A stretch of 64,000 bases of DNA from Ceratopteris richardii (lineage: Eukaryota > Streptophyta > Polypodiopsida > Polypodiales > Pteridaceae), in assembly GCA_020310875.1 (NCBI GenBank), contig CM035435.1, positions 65,553,836-65,617,835 on the forward strand. Direction: 5' to 3'. The translations under genes and the position numbers were made by a program. Within the stretch, counting starts at the first letter, position 1. Each line of letters begins with the position of its first letter. The notes beneath the pieces are model-generated. The model was not told the DNA's origin. It made no database searches and was given only the letters and a program-made list of their open reading frames with translations. Of the stretch, positions 53,291-64,000 are shown piece after piece.

Positions 53291-53325
53291 ATGACCGCAA
53301 CTTTAGAAAGACGCGGAAGCGCAGT
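53291..53325 (+). pseudogene. psbA: Plastid psbA 5' end fragment (nuclear plastid DNA)
   Basis: The codons read MTATLERR, then a changed residue and Ser-Ala, which is how the photosystem II D1 protein starts in seed-free plants (MTATLERRES). The upstream AAAAATTACC before the ATG also looks like a psbA leader. After residue 11 the frame no longer encodes D1. It is therefore a short, rearranged nuclear insertion of plastid DNA. The following ~80 bp, including TAGCTCTACCCGGTCCAGGT, could be more plastid sequence that I cannot place. No gene was seen at 53330-54060. Confidence 0.5.
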
Positions 53326-54065
53326 TGGAAATATCCCTGATCCCATTGATAGCTCTACCCGGTCCAGGTCCGTTCATCGTTACTTCTACCTATTCAAGTG
53401 CTTGAAAATAATATTCCAAAGCTTTTGCATGTTTTCCATTACTTTGAAAACCCTTGTACTTATCCATAGAGCACTCTCTTGTAAACCATTTGATTTACTA
53501 AATAAGTCTCTATGCTTCTCGCTTTATTGCTCTTTGTAAGTTTGATCATTGTCTCTTTTCTTTTGATTGCAAGCTCTGAAACTTTTATTTGTAAAGACAT
53601 TGGAAAAAATTTCGAAGACTATTGGCCTTCGATGCACCACCAAAATGTTTGATCCACCAATACTTTCAACTCCACTCATTCCTTATGGATATCTCTAGAT
53701 CTAGTAACTTTGGAAAGCATTTCTTAGTTGGTAATAGTGTTTCTCTTCCAAAGTCACACACTTTGATATGAATCTGATCTGCTTCAAAATGCAATAACAT
53801 ATTCCTTGGATAAAGTTTACTATGTTTTTTTTTCATGTATGAAAAAATGAGACCGTTCGAAGTATTGCATTGATCAACTTCCAAATATTTTGCTTCATTA
53901 AAGCTATATCATTCTTTGTGTCCTTGATACCTCTACTACATGGAACATTTAATGATTCTTTTTCCATCTTTTCAAGCCGCATCTCAAGACTACCACCATT
54001 CCTAAGTTAAAAAAATGAGACATAATCTTTCACATGATGTGTTGCAAGAGCAAGTGGGTGATGAT

Positions 54066-54296
54066 TGTTGGAATTTGAGGTCTCTAGAAGCACGTGAACA
54101 ACACAAGGAAGAAGAAGAAGCTTGGAGCACAACACACAATACTGAATGTATTATCAAGAGAATGTACAAAGATAAGTAACCTGTTAGGGCTATATGCATA
54201 TATACAAGCCGACGAAAAACAACCTCCTAAAGAGAGGAAAAAGTGCCCCGGTGGTCATAGTGTGTTCAGACACATCACTACCTAAATATATCAACA
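54066..54296 (-). repeat. Copia-B 3' LTR
   Basis: 231 bp; the reverse complement runs TGTTGATATATTTAGG to ATTCCAACA, and AATCCCCC (the complement of the polypurine tract) follows at 54297. Confidence 0.92.
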
Positions 54297-54369
54297 AATC
54301 CCCCTTGGGAGTGATGTGGTGAATGAGGAGTTGGCACTCATGGTTAAGGTAGTGCCAAGCTATGTGGAA

Positions 54370-57300
54370 TCAATCCACAAAAGGTAGCAAGCCCAAAGCT
54401 TTTCGGAAATCTTCAAACTTCTCCCTAGGCACAATCTTTGTGAAAAGTTCTACAATGTTCTCCTGTGTGGGAACATATGCCAAACTGATCTCTCTAGCAG
54501 AGAACCTCTCCTTGACATAATGATAGTGCACCTCAATGTGCTTAGTACAAGCATGGAGCATAGGGTTCCTCACAGCTGCAAGTGTGCTCTAATTGTTAGT
54601 GAAGATGGTGGTGGTAGAAGGTTTACCAACACCCAAATCAGCCATAAGGTGTCTGAGCCATGCGCACTCAACAATCATTAAGAAAGTTGCCCTATAGTCA
54701 GCCTCATAACTGGAAGTGGCCACAATAGGTTGCTTCTGCTCAACCAAGATATACATGAGCTACCAAGCATGAAGCAAAAGCCACTAGTGGACACATGAGT
54801 GTCATAGCAACCAACCAAATCAGAGTCATAAATAACATGTAAATCTGGCAGTAGTGATCCCCCATTGGGATAAAACAATCCAAGTAGCCACATACCACTC
54901 AAGTAGCGAAAGATGCGCTTAATCTCCTGCCAATGCTTGACATCTGGGCAATGCATAAATCTACTCATTTGTGAGACAAAAAATTGAATATTTGTTCGAG
55001 TTATGCATAAGTAAATCAAGCATCCAACAACTTGCTAATAGAGAACAACATCAAATGCATCTCCAGCATCATGAAGACTCAACCTGTCTCCATAGGAGTA
55101 GCAATAGGTTTACAATCTTCAAGGCCAAAACGTTGCAATAATGTGTCAATATATTTTCTTTGCCACAAAGCTATTCCACCATCAACTTGCATAAATTGAA
55201 TGCCCAAATAATAATGCAAATGCCCCAAATCTGACACCTCAAATGCGGGATGTAAATTATCCTTAAAATTAGCAATATGCTTTTCATGAGGACTAATGAG
55301 GAGCATTTCATCAACATAGACAACAATGATCAGAAGCACATCATTTGCATGCTTAACATATAAGGTGCTCAATTGGACTGTTCTCAAAACCATGTGCAAT
55401 CAAGTTCACATGCATTTTTTTCATACCAAGCATGTAATGCTTTCTTCAGACCATATAATGCCTTTTTCAACCTGCACACTCCGTTTTCATGCCCTTTTTG
55501 CACAAAGCCACGGAGTTGAAAAACATACACTTCTTCATGCAAGTCACCATTCAAAAATGCAGTTTTAATGTCCAACTGATGTACATTTCAACCATGATGA
55601 GAGCTGCAAGTGCACATATGCTATGAATAGTAGTCATTCCACATGTAGGATTGAAGGTCTCATCAAAATCAATGCCTCTTTCCTGAGCATACCCTTTGCA
55701 AAAAGCTTAACCTTATACCTGTCAACTGTTCCATTAGGCTTATGCTTCCACTTCTATACCCACTTAGTGCCAATGGTCTTCTTGCGAGGAGGCAAGTCAC
55801 ATAAAGACTAGGTACCATTTTTCATAATAGCATCATATTTTGATTGCATAGCAGCCATCAAATTTTCTGAATTTTGTGCTTCATTAAACCAAACTGGCTC
55901 ATTCTCGTCACAAAGACTAGAGGTAGCCATAGCATAGCAATCTGATGCAAAAGAAGCACTATGAGAGCCTAAACGAGTATGATATGATAGAGGTGCATCT
56001 AATTTGCTATCATGGAAAGTTTGCACCGACCATTTTGGCATAGTTTTTGCCTCCTCAATATTAGCTCTCTCATCAACAAGTGCATCATGTAAATCTGCAT
56101 CAGAAATGGAATGATCTATATCATCACATGAAACCTCTAAAGGTTGAGAAGTTGCCTCATTAGGACCAGCACTAGACTATCCACCTATAAAAAGAGGCAG
56201 CAAAGTGTCATACATGTCTTTGGAGCTAATTAATGTCTCCTTAGTACATGAAAATAATGGCTAAATAGCATCTTCCACAAAAACAACATCACGGCTAATC
56301 AAAATACGTTTGGTCTATGGATGATACAAATGATAGCCTTTGCTTTTCAGAACTGTACCCAACAAAAATACATTTCACTCCTTTATCATCCAATTTCCTA
56401 TGTTGTTGTTCAGGCACTAATGAATATGCCAGATAACCAAAAACATGTAGGTGAGCAATAGATGGCTTATAAACATGCCAAGCCTCATATGGAGTGATAG
56501 ACTACCATGCTTTAGTGGGACACTTCTTAAGTACATATGTTGCATACATAACAACCTCAAGCTAGAAACTATGTGGTAAAACTTGACTCTTGATCATACA
56601 CCTCACCATCTCCATGAGTGACCTATTCTCCCTTTCAACAACTCCATTTTTTTGAGGTGTATACGGAATTGTACACTGATGGTTTATCCCACATTCAGCC
56701 AGATATTCACTAAAATCAGGAGACATATATTCCCCCCTCGATGAGAATGGAGGGTGCCTATTTTACATTTTGATAAATTTTCAGCCAAAACCAGAAACTA
56801 TTTGAAGCACATAAATACTTTAGACTTTTCTTTCAATGGATATACCCATGCATGCCTAGAAAAATCATCGATGAAAGTCACGAAGTAAAGATATCTCCCA
56901 AAAGAAGGTGTCTGCATAGGATCACATACATCACTGTGAATAAGCTGTAATTTCTGAATAGCTCGAATTGAACCACCTTTTGGGAAGGAGGAACGATGCA
57001 TTTTACCAAAATATAGCCTTCACATTCATGTTTACCAAGTGCCTCAATTTTGGGCAAAGAAGACACCATTTAAGATTTCTACAGGCATAATAGACTAGCA
57101 AAATTCACATGACCAAAGCGCGCATGCCAAAGAGCATTCCCTATAGGGGTAGGCTCAAATAAAGTGAGGAAACTATGCTATGGTGTAATATGTTTGGTTT
57201 CCCTACTATCAAAGTACCAAACATCTGATTCTACTATAGACATACACTGTTCATGAGAAGATGGGTCATAACTACAAACAATAGTAAATGCCCATTCTTT

Positions 57301-59199
57301 ATTCTATGCAAGATTAGTAGACTCTATTTTTCGTTTAGAGGCCTCTGCAACAACCATTCAAGCCTCTTTCTTATTTGCCTCTTTTGCAGCCAATTTCGGA
57401 CAACTCTTTATGACATGATCATTTCCTTTACATTATTTGCAAAACAATTTCTACTTTTCTATTTTCTTCTCATCTTTGTAATCCTTCTTTGAATTTGCAA
57501 ATTAACAGATTTTTTCTTACTAATAGAAGAGCTCCATTTACCTTCGCCCTTCTGCATTAGGAAAAAAGGTGAACCCTGCATGGGCCTTTTAGCTTAAGGA
57601 GTGATTAAGGATGGACCAATGAGAAGAGGGTGGTGGACACAGTCTAGTTTGTTAATCCACTAGACTAGGCCTAGCCTTCCCTTGGTTTGTGCTAGTCAAA
57701 GCCTCTAAAACCACCATGAATTCGTGGGTTCTGATAGTGGAGTGGTTTCAGATTTCAAATTTTTGAATCGTAACCATTCGATGGTCCAAATGATCCAACT
57801 GATGCTGTAATCTTGCAAAAGTCAAGGGTCCATGGAAGATAGACCATTGGATCATCTAGAGATCGTGTGGTTTGCATGTAAATCACGAAAAGAGGTGCGC
57901 CAGATAATTGGGACCATTGGATATGCTCTCCCATCGAATGGTTTAGGATCACTCGTTGTATAAAAAGGCGCCATTTCTTTTGCACCATTGGATTAGCCAT
58001 TCGTCGGACGTCTGAGATTCAAGGAAAAATGTAGATCAGCGGAAATCACGCACGCCCTTTGGATCTTGCAGAGATCTAATGGCTGTGAGAGCCTCCGATT
58101 TTTGGATCAGCATGATTCACTCTAGACCATTAGATGAAGGATAATCAATGGTCCCCATCGACTGCGATTTTAGATCTCTCTCTACTATGACTGAGATTTC
58201 CGACTTCTCTCTCTACTGCGCCCATCCACGCAATGATTGCGTGCCGCTCACGCGTCCCAATCTTAACCGTTCACTATCAAAGATCCAATGGTCTTAATCT
58301 TGTCCGACCAACAATTCAGTTGTGGCCTTTTTTTCTCTATATTTTAATCAAGAAAACCACTAGTGGTATTTTTCATCCGTCTAATCTCTGTAATCTTAAT
58401 TTTAATCCCTAAAAATTAGGAATCCTTACAAGGCCCATGCAGGGCTCCCTTTTTCCCCTAATGGACTAGCTAGGAAAGCTTGATCTGCAACATGCATAAT
58501 GGATGTGTTCTGCCTAGACTGATCTTCCTAGAACAGAACAGAGACTAACTCCTCAAATATTAAGGCATTTGGATTTTCTTTCATCATCAATCGAAGAGTA
58601 GAAGCAAAAATTTGATATGAATATGGAAGACCATTCAGAACAGTCTACACAAGTGAACTATCAAGCAAGACTTCATCAGCACAAATCACCTGCTCCTTCA
58701 AATCTTTGATCTTTATAAAAAAACTGTCCATTGAATCTCGTTCATTCATGTGCTCACTCTCCAACTATTTTCGGACGTAAGCAACATGAGCCTCATTCCT
58801 TGCCTAGTATAAAGTGGTAAGTGTATCCTAAGCATCCTTTGCTATTTTGTAAGAGCGAATGTGAGGAATAATGGCACGTTTGATAGACAAGGCTATCAAT
58901 GCATGTGCACGAGCATCTCTACCATCCCTCCAAATTTGCTCTGTAGTAGGTGCAGCAGGAACCACAACATGAACAGAAACATGAAGAATATCATCATCTT
59001 CAATACCATCTGCATGACCTTCAATAACTATATTTGCAAGTGTAGTAGGATGTTTTTCAACTCCTTGCATAATATTCCATAGTCCTTTTGCAACCAATAC
59101 ATGACACATCATATAAGCCCATAATGGGTAATTGGTACCACCCAACTTATCCTCAACATCTAGCATACAGAATACATCACTGCTTTCAGCCATGGCCAT
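54370..59199 (-). pseudogene. Copia-B gag-pol of the minus-strand element
   Basis: From right to left: Gag starting MAMAESSDVFCML (ATG at 59199), the insertion at 57555-58463 inside Gag, a degraded zinc knuckle and protease region (57200-57550), pre-integrase and integrase (56620-57070), reverse transcriptase (55079-56041, with YVDEM in place of the YVDDM motif near 55310), RNase H (54678-55019) and the tail HARTKHIEVHYHY followed by FTKIVPREKF (54370-54570). Dozens of stops and short gaps; the catalytic Asp change alone would inactivate the polymerase. Confidence 0.9.
57555..58463. mobile_element. 909-bp terminal-inverted-repeat element nested in Copia-B gag
   Basis: The ends are CATTAGGAAAAAAGG...and the reverse complement of CATTAGGGGAAAAAGGG. 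Inside each end CCCTGCATGGGCCTT follows, a ~35-bp imperfect inverted repeat. Compared with the uninterrupted Copia-B copy at 46000-46030, the flanks are CCTTCTG and GACTAGC, so the duplication, if any, is too short or changed to call. There is no transposase frame. AT-rich interior with repeated ATGGTC/CCATTGGAT-type words. It resembles a non-autonomous DNA transposon; the superfamily is not identified. Confidence 0.85.
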
Positions 59200-59548
59200 T
59201 GTCTAAAATACCATGATGCAGAAAAATGAGTATATCTAAAAAAGTTGAAGATAAATACCTTGTCGAGTTTTGCTAAACCTGTAGTAGACTTTGAGATGCT
59301 TTTTTTGGCGAACCAAAGCTTGTATATATCTTTGGTACAAAAAGACAAAATTGATTGCATAGGCATTTTGATAATGCATTCAAAGGTAGAAACGAGCTTA
59401 GATCGCAATTTTGACACCACATAGCAAAGCTATTTTGAACTCCTAATCACCTTGAGTATGCTCACCAAATTTTGTTCGATTTTGAGACTGTGACCAGAGA
59501 GGTGTTGATGATTCCCGAGATGAAACAATGACCTCCTCTGATACCAAT

Positions 59549-59780
59549 TCTTGGAGTTCGGGGTCTACGGAAGGATGCGAGCAACACAAGGAAGAAGAAG
59601 AGGAAGCTTGGAGCACAAAACACAATACTGAATGTATTACAAGAGAATGTACAAAGATAAGTAACCCCTAAGGTCTATAGGCATATATATAGGTCGGGAG
59701 AAAAAACCTCCTAAAGAGGGAAAAAAGTGCCATGGCAGTCCTAGTGTGTTTACACACATCACTACCTAAATAAATCAACA
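59549..59780 (-). repeat. Copia-B 5' LTR
   Basis: 232 bp; the reverse complement begins TGTTGATTTATTTAGG and ends at TCCAAGA, directly before the primer site and the ATGAT duplication on the far side. Confidence 0.9.
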
Positions 59781-60061
59781 ATGATCCCACTATGGGTAAT
59801 GGATAAAACTATGGCTTCATGCATAACTAAGTTCTCCATTGTTTGCATGTCACCACCATGTAGATTGAATAATTTGACTACAAATATCTTATTGTAGAGC
59901 CTCATATGGCTTACCTTGAATTTATGGATCATTTCATATTTTCCTTCTCCTAGAAGGGCTACATCCTCAAAGTGAAAAGTTGAATATGGGAGCAAACATA
60001 GATGTTTTGTTGTCTCATCTCCCATACTCTTATGCATATCCACAAATGATTGTGACGCCCA
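59781..60061 (-). pseudogene. Unrecognised gene fragment split by the Copia-B insertion
   Basis: The minus strand is open for ~95 codons (MHRWASQSFVDMHKSMGDET, then HLCLLPYSTFHFEDVALLG). If one ATGAT is removed it joins the sequence left of 54061 and continues about 10 codons (ITHLLLQHIM) to a stop. No family was recognised. Sequence left of that (53660-54060) has stops on both strands. Probably part of an old element or gene. Confidence 0.4.
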
Positions 60062-61210
<1,149 letters not shown>

Positions 61211-61214
61211 ACAT

Positions 61215-61226
61215 TGGTAGTAGAGC
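61215..61226 (+). other. Degenerate Copia primer-binding site
   Basis: TGGTAGTAGAGC, against TGGTATCAGAGC at 1358, right after the LTR and 21 bases before the Gag start. Confidence 0.6.
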
Positions 61227-61246
61227 TTTATCATAGTTTATACATT

Positions 61247-63850
61247 ATGGCTGATGGTTTCCATTCATCAATTGAAAAATTGTATCGAAGCAACTACTCA
61301 ACATGGAAAAGGATTTCCAAAGGATAAAAGATAGGTAGACTGTTCACTTTTGAACTCCAAGACACAAGGAACATAACATTCTTCAACTATGGCACTCAAA
61401 CCCTATCAAATTTAGAGGTTTGACATAAAAGATTGGATCACATTGGAGAAATGGTCTTAAAAATATTAGTAGAGATCAAAGTGATTCTGGAACACCTAAC
61501 AATTCAAAGCAACATATAATTTACAAATGCAGTGCATGTCAATTTGGAAAATCTCACAGGAAACCATTCAGAAAGAAGGGGTACAAACATGGAGACATCT
61601 TGGAACTTGTCCACATTGATGTTTGGGAACCAAGCAAGGAACCCTCTATCTCAGGGTCAAGGTATAGGATTCAAAAGAGAGATAACTATTAAATATACAC
61701 TTGAGTAGAAAGACGAAATACGACCATTGTGGAAGTAGCTAGGTCATTGCTACATGAAAAGAAGTTTCCAAATTATATATGGGTAGAGGTAGTATTTAAT
61801 TCCACCAATATCATAAATAGGTTATGATAAAAGTATTTGGAAGGAATGAATCCTTATGAAGCTTGGAATGAAGAAGACCAAGCTTGCTCCATTGCAGAAT
61901 ATTTGGTTGCATTTCATATGCACATATACCATCACAAATCAGAGGTAAACTTGACCCCAAGGCAAAGAAATGTGTCTTCATAGGTTATCATCTAAATCAA
62001 AAGGGTTATAGGCTATATAACCCTAGAATCAAGGGATTCATAGTAAGCCAAGATGTAGTGTTTGATGAAAATAAGTCTTGGTTTGAATATGATTGCATGA
62101 AAATCAAATTGCTTGGGGGTGATTTTCCAACACTCTCAAGAAAAGGCACACATACACTTGAAGAGTCAAGCAATTTAGAGGATGATCAAAAGAAAACAAG
62201 AAGGGAGATCAATTCATGGAACTCCAAAGGTAAATAAAATGTGCAAGAGTTAAGAGATATAGCAGAATCATCTCAACAAGCTATCAAAAGATCTACAGGG
62301 GATTAAAAAAATCCAAAAAGGTATGGATATGCGACCTCATTGGTAATTAAGCATTATATTTACATATCTTACGACTTGAATTCTGAAGAGGCCTCATCCT
62401 ATGAGGAAGCCAAGAAGAAATCAGAATGGTAGCATGCCATGGAAGAAGAGATTGAAGCTTTGCAAGAAAATAATACTTGGGAATTATTTCCCAAGACATC
62501 AACCATGAAGGTCATTAGATCGAGATGGATCTATAAGGTAAAGAAGAACTATGATGGAACCATTAACAAGTACAAGGCTAGGTTAGTGGCCGATGGGTAG
62601 GCTCAGACCCAAGGAATTTGTTATGAAGAGACTTTCTCTCCTATAGCAAAGATGCCTACAATTAGAGTATTCATGAGTATTGCAGCTGCCAAGAATGGGA
62701 AGATATATGTGCAGAATGCATTTATGAATGGATGGATCATAGAAGAGATATACATGGCTCGAACCTTGATTTTGAAGAATCACATTATCCTAATCATGTT
62801 TATAAATTAAGGAGATCCTTATATGGGCTCAAGAAAGCTCCAAGAGCTTGGAATAATAGCCTTGCAAAGTACTTGAAGGATAAGGGGTTTATGGTGAGCA
62901 AGGCAGATCCTTCCATGCCTATTAAGAAATCACATAGAGAATCCATATATCTCTATGTATATGCGGATGAAAGTATATTAACATTTTTATGATGCTGAAG
63001 GTATTAGAAGAATTAAACATCAAATGAAGGAAGAATTCAAGATCAGTGATTTAGAGTAGCTCACTCACTTCCTTCGATTGGAGGTAGTTTGTATAGAGCA
63101 TGACATGTACACTAGTCAAAAGAAACACATCAAGGATATGCTAGAAAATTAAAAAATGGAAAATGTTAAGGTTGCAAGTACACCTATGGAAGTAAACTGA
63201 AAAGCTAAGTGCTCATGAAGGTGAGCTCATTGAAGATGTAACAAGCTGCCAAAGCTGAGTGGGAAGCTACTCTCACTAGAGTAGATATCAATTATAGTGT
63301 GAGTGTTTTGAGACAATTCATGTATACATCTAGGAAGCCATACATGGAGGCAACCAAAAATATCCTCAAGTACCTCAGAGGAACAATTTTGAAGGCCTAT
63401 TATATTCATGCACCTCTGATATAGACATTAAGATTTTCTCTTATGCAAATTGATTATATTTCATTTACAGGTTCTAAGCTCATTTCTTGGTCATCAAAGA
63501 AGCAACCTATTGTTTTTATCTCATTCACAGAGCTTGAATACATAGGATTGGTTGATTCTACTCAAGAAACAATGTGAATCAAGACAATATACTTTGACTT
63601 AGGAGTAAAGTCATCCATTCCTCACATATTTGGTGATAGCATGGGTTCTTTGCATCTTGGAGAAAATCCTATTTATCATGCCTAGAAGAGACACATTGAG
63701 GTCCATTATCACCATGTTAAGGAGAAGATTACAAGCAAGAAGATTGATCTTTTCATATATCTCAACTCAACAAAAATGTGTATATATGATTAATAAGGAT
63801 TTGTATGGAGTAAAGTTTAATAGGTTCAAATCTATGATTGAACTTTAGGA
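61247..63850 (+). pseudogene. Copia-A gag-pol remnant with internal deletions
   Basis: ATG 61247 starts MADGFHSSIEKLYRSNYSTW, like the Gag start at 1383 but changed. After ~23 codons it jumps to the pre-integrase region (KIGRLFTFELQDTRN, then HKRLDHIGE): most of gag and all of protease are deleted. Integrase is partial (LVHIDVWEPSK; the middle with the second Asp is missing). Next come FGCISYAHIP and YRLYNPRIKGFIVS (61884-62237), reverse transcriptase (RWIYKVKKNYDG, 62520 onward) and RNase H (HIFGDSMGSLHLGENPIYHA, 63627 onward). More than fifteen stops. The last part mirrors the sequence at 2-271. Confidence 0.88.
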
Positions 63851-63893
63851 GATTACAAAATTTAAGAATCAAGCATCATAGGCAGGGGGGGGA

Positions 63894-64000
63894 TATTGGT
63901 GCATATGAAATCCTACCTGCTTGACCATAATCCGTGGACTTCATTGCACTATGAGTGAAGTCATGAGTACACATATGCACTCTTATTTCACTACTAAAGT
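63894..64000 (+). repeat. 3' LTR of the diverged Copia-A element (cut by window end)
   Basis: It begins TATTGGTGCATATGAAATCC, one base from the TGTTGGTGCA start at 314, directly after the polypurine tract GGCAGGGGGGGGA (63881-63893). It matches the 5' LTR at 60062 onward. Confidence 0.85.

Larger units (their letters stand above)
54066..59780 (-). mobile_element. Full-length Copia-B element on the minus strand
   Basis: LTRs at 54066-54296 (3') and 59549-59780 (5'). The flanks are the same 5-bp ATGAT (54061-54065 and 59781-59785), so both ends are original. The length is 5,715 bp including a nested 909-bp element in gag. The primer site is at 59535-59546 (reverse complement TGGTATCAGAGG, one base off). 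The interrupted host sequence on the right is open on the minus strand and seems to continue past the left end, see the entry at 59781. Confidence 0.92.

Overview
The window is nuclear DNA of a land plant with a repeat-rich genome. It holds one apparently intact multi-exon host gene inside a dense field of decayed and nested LTR retrotransposons. The plant PLS-type pentatricopeptide repeats, the Ty1/copia and Ty3/gypsy families and the GT-AG introns show a land plant. The lineage is probably seed-free, perhaps a fern. That is an inference from the UapA-like permease and a plastid psbA fragment with the MTATLERR start, and it is not proven.

Layout. 1-3.67 kb: end of one Copia element (family A), a 1,043-bp LTR, then a second family-A gag-pol cut off by a piece of its own LTR in inverted orientation. 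3.67-8.27 kb: a decayed Copia element of another family. 8.27-34.99 kb: a nest. Remnants of a gypsy family (Gypsy-C) were split by a full Copia-B element (9702-27528, 5-bp duplication AAATC). That element's gag was in turn split by a 12.8-kb gypsy element (10647-23432, duplication GATGC). This inner element is the highlight: both of its LTRs carry a large piece of a PPR gene. It also lacks RNase H, encodes four zinc-knuckle motifs and has an extra ORF and tandem repeats after integrase. A second Gypsy-C copy follows at 29.69-34.5 kb.

35.0-42.2 kb: a 12-exon gene (35782-41686, predicted 726 aa) for a nucleobase-ascorbate (NCS2) transporter that looks more like fungal UapA than the usual plant NATs. 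Its introns contain long (GA)n and (CA)n tracts, and two copies of a G-box plus W-box module lie upstream. 42.4-59.8 kb: a gypsy integrase scrap, several more Copia-B copies (one full length at 54066-59780 with duplication ATGAT and a nested 909-bp terminal-inverted-repeat element), an inverted junction between two Copia-B pieces, unrecognised AT-rich DNA, and a short plastid psbA-like piece. 60.06-64 kb: a diverged, internally deleted family-A Copia element whose 3' LTR runs off the window.

Except for the transporter, every recognisable coding region is a transposon or a transposon-carried fragment, and nearly all have in-frame stops or frameshifts. No tRNA, rRNA or CRISPR was seen. Element boundaries, duplications and exon joins were read by eye; no alignment or database search was run.
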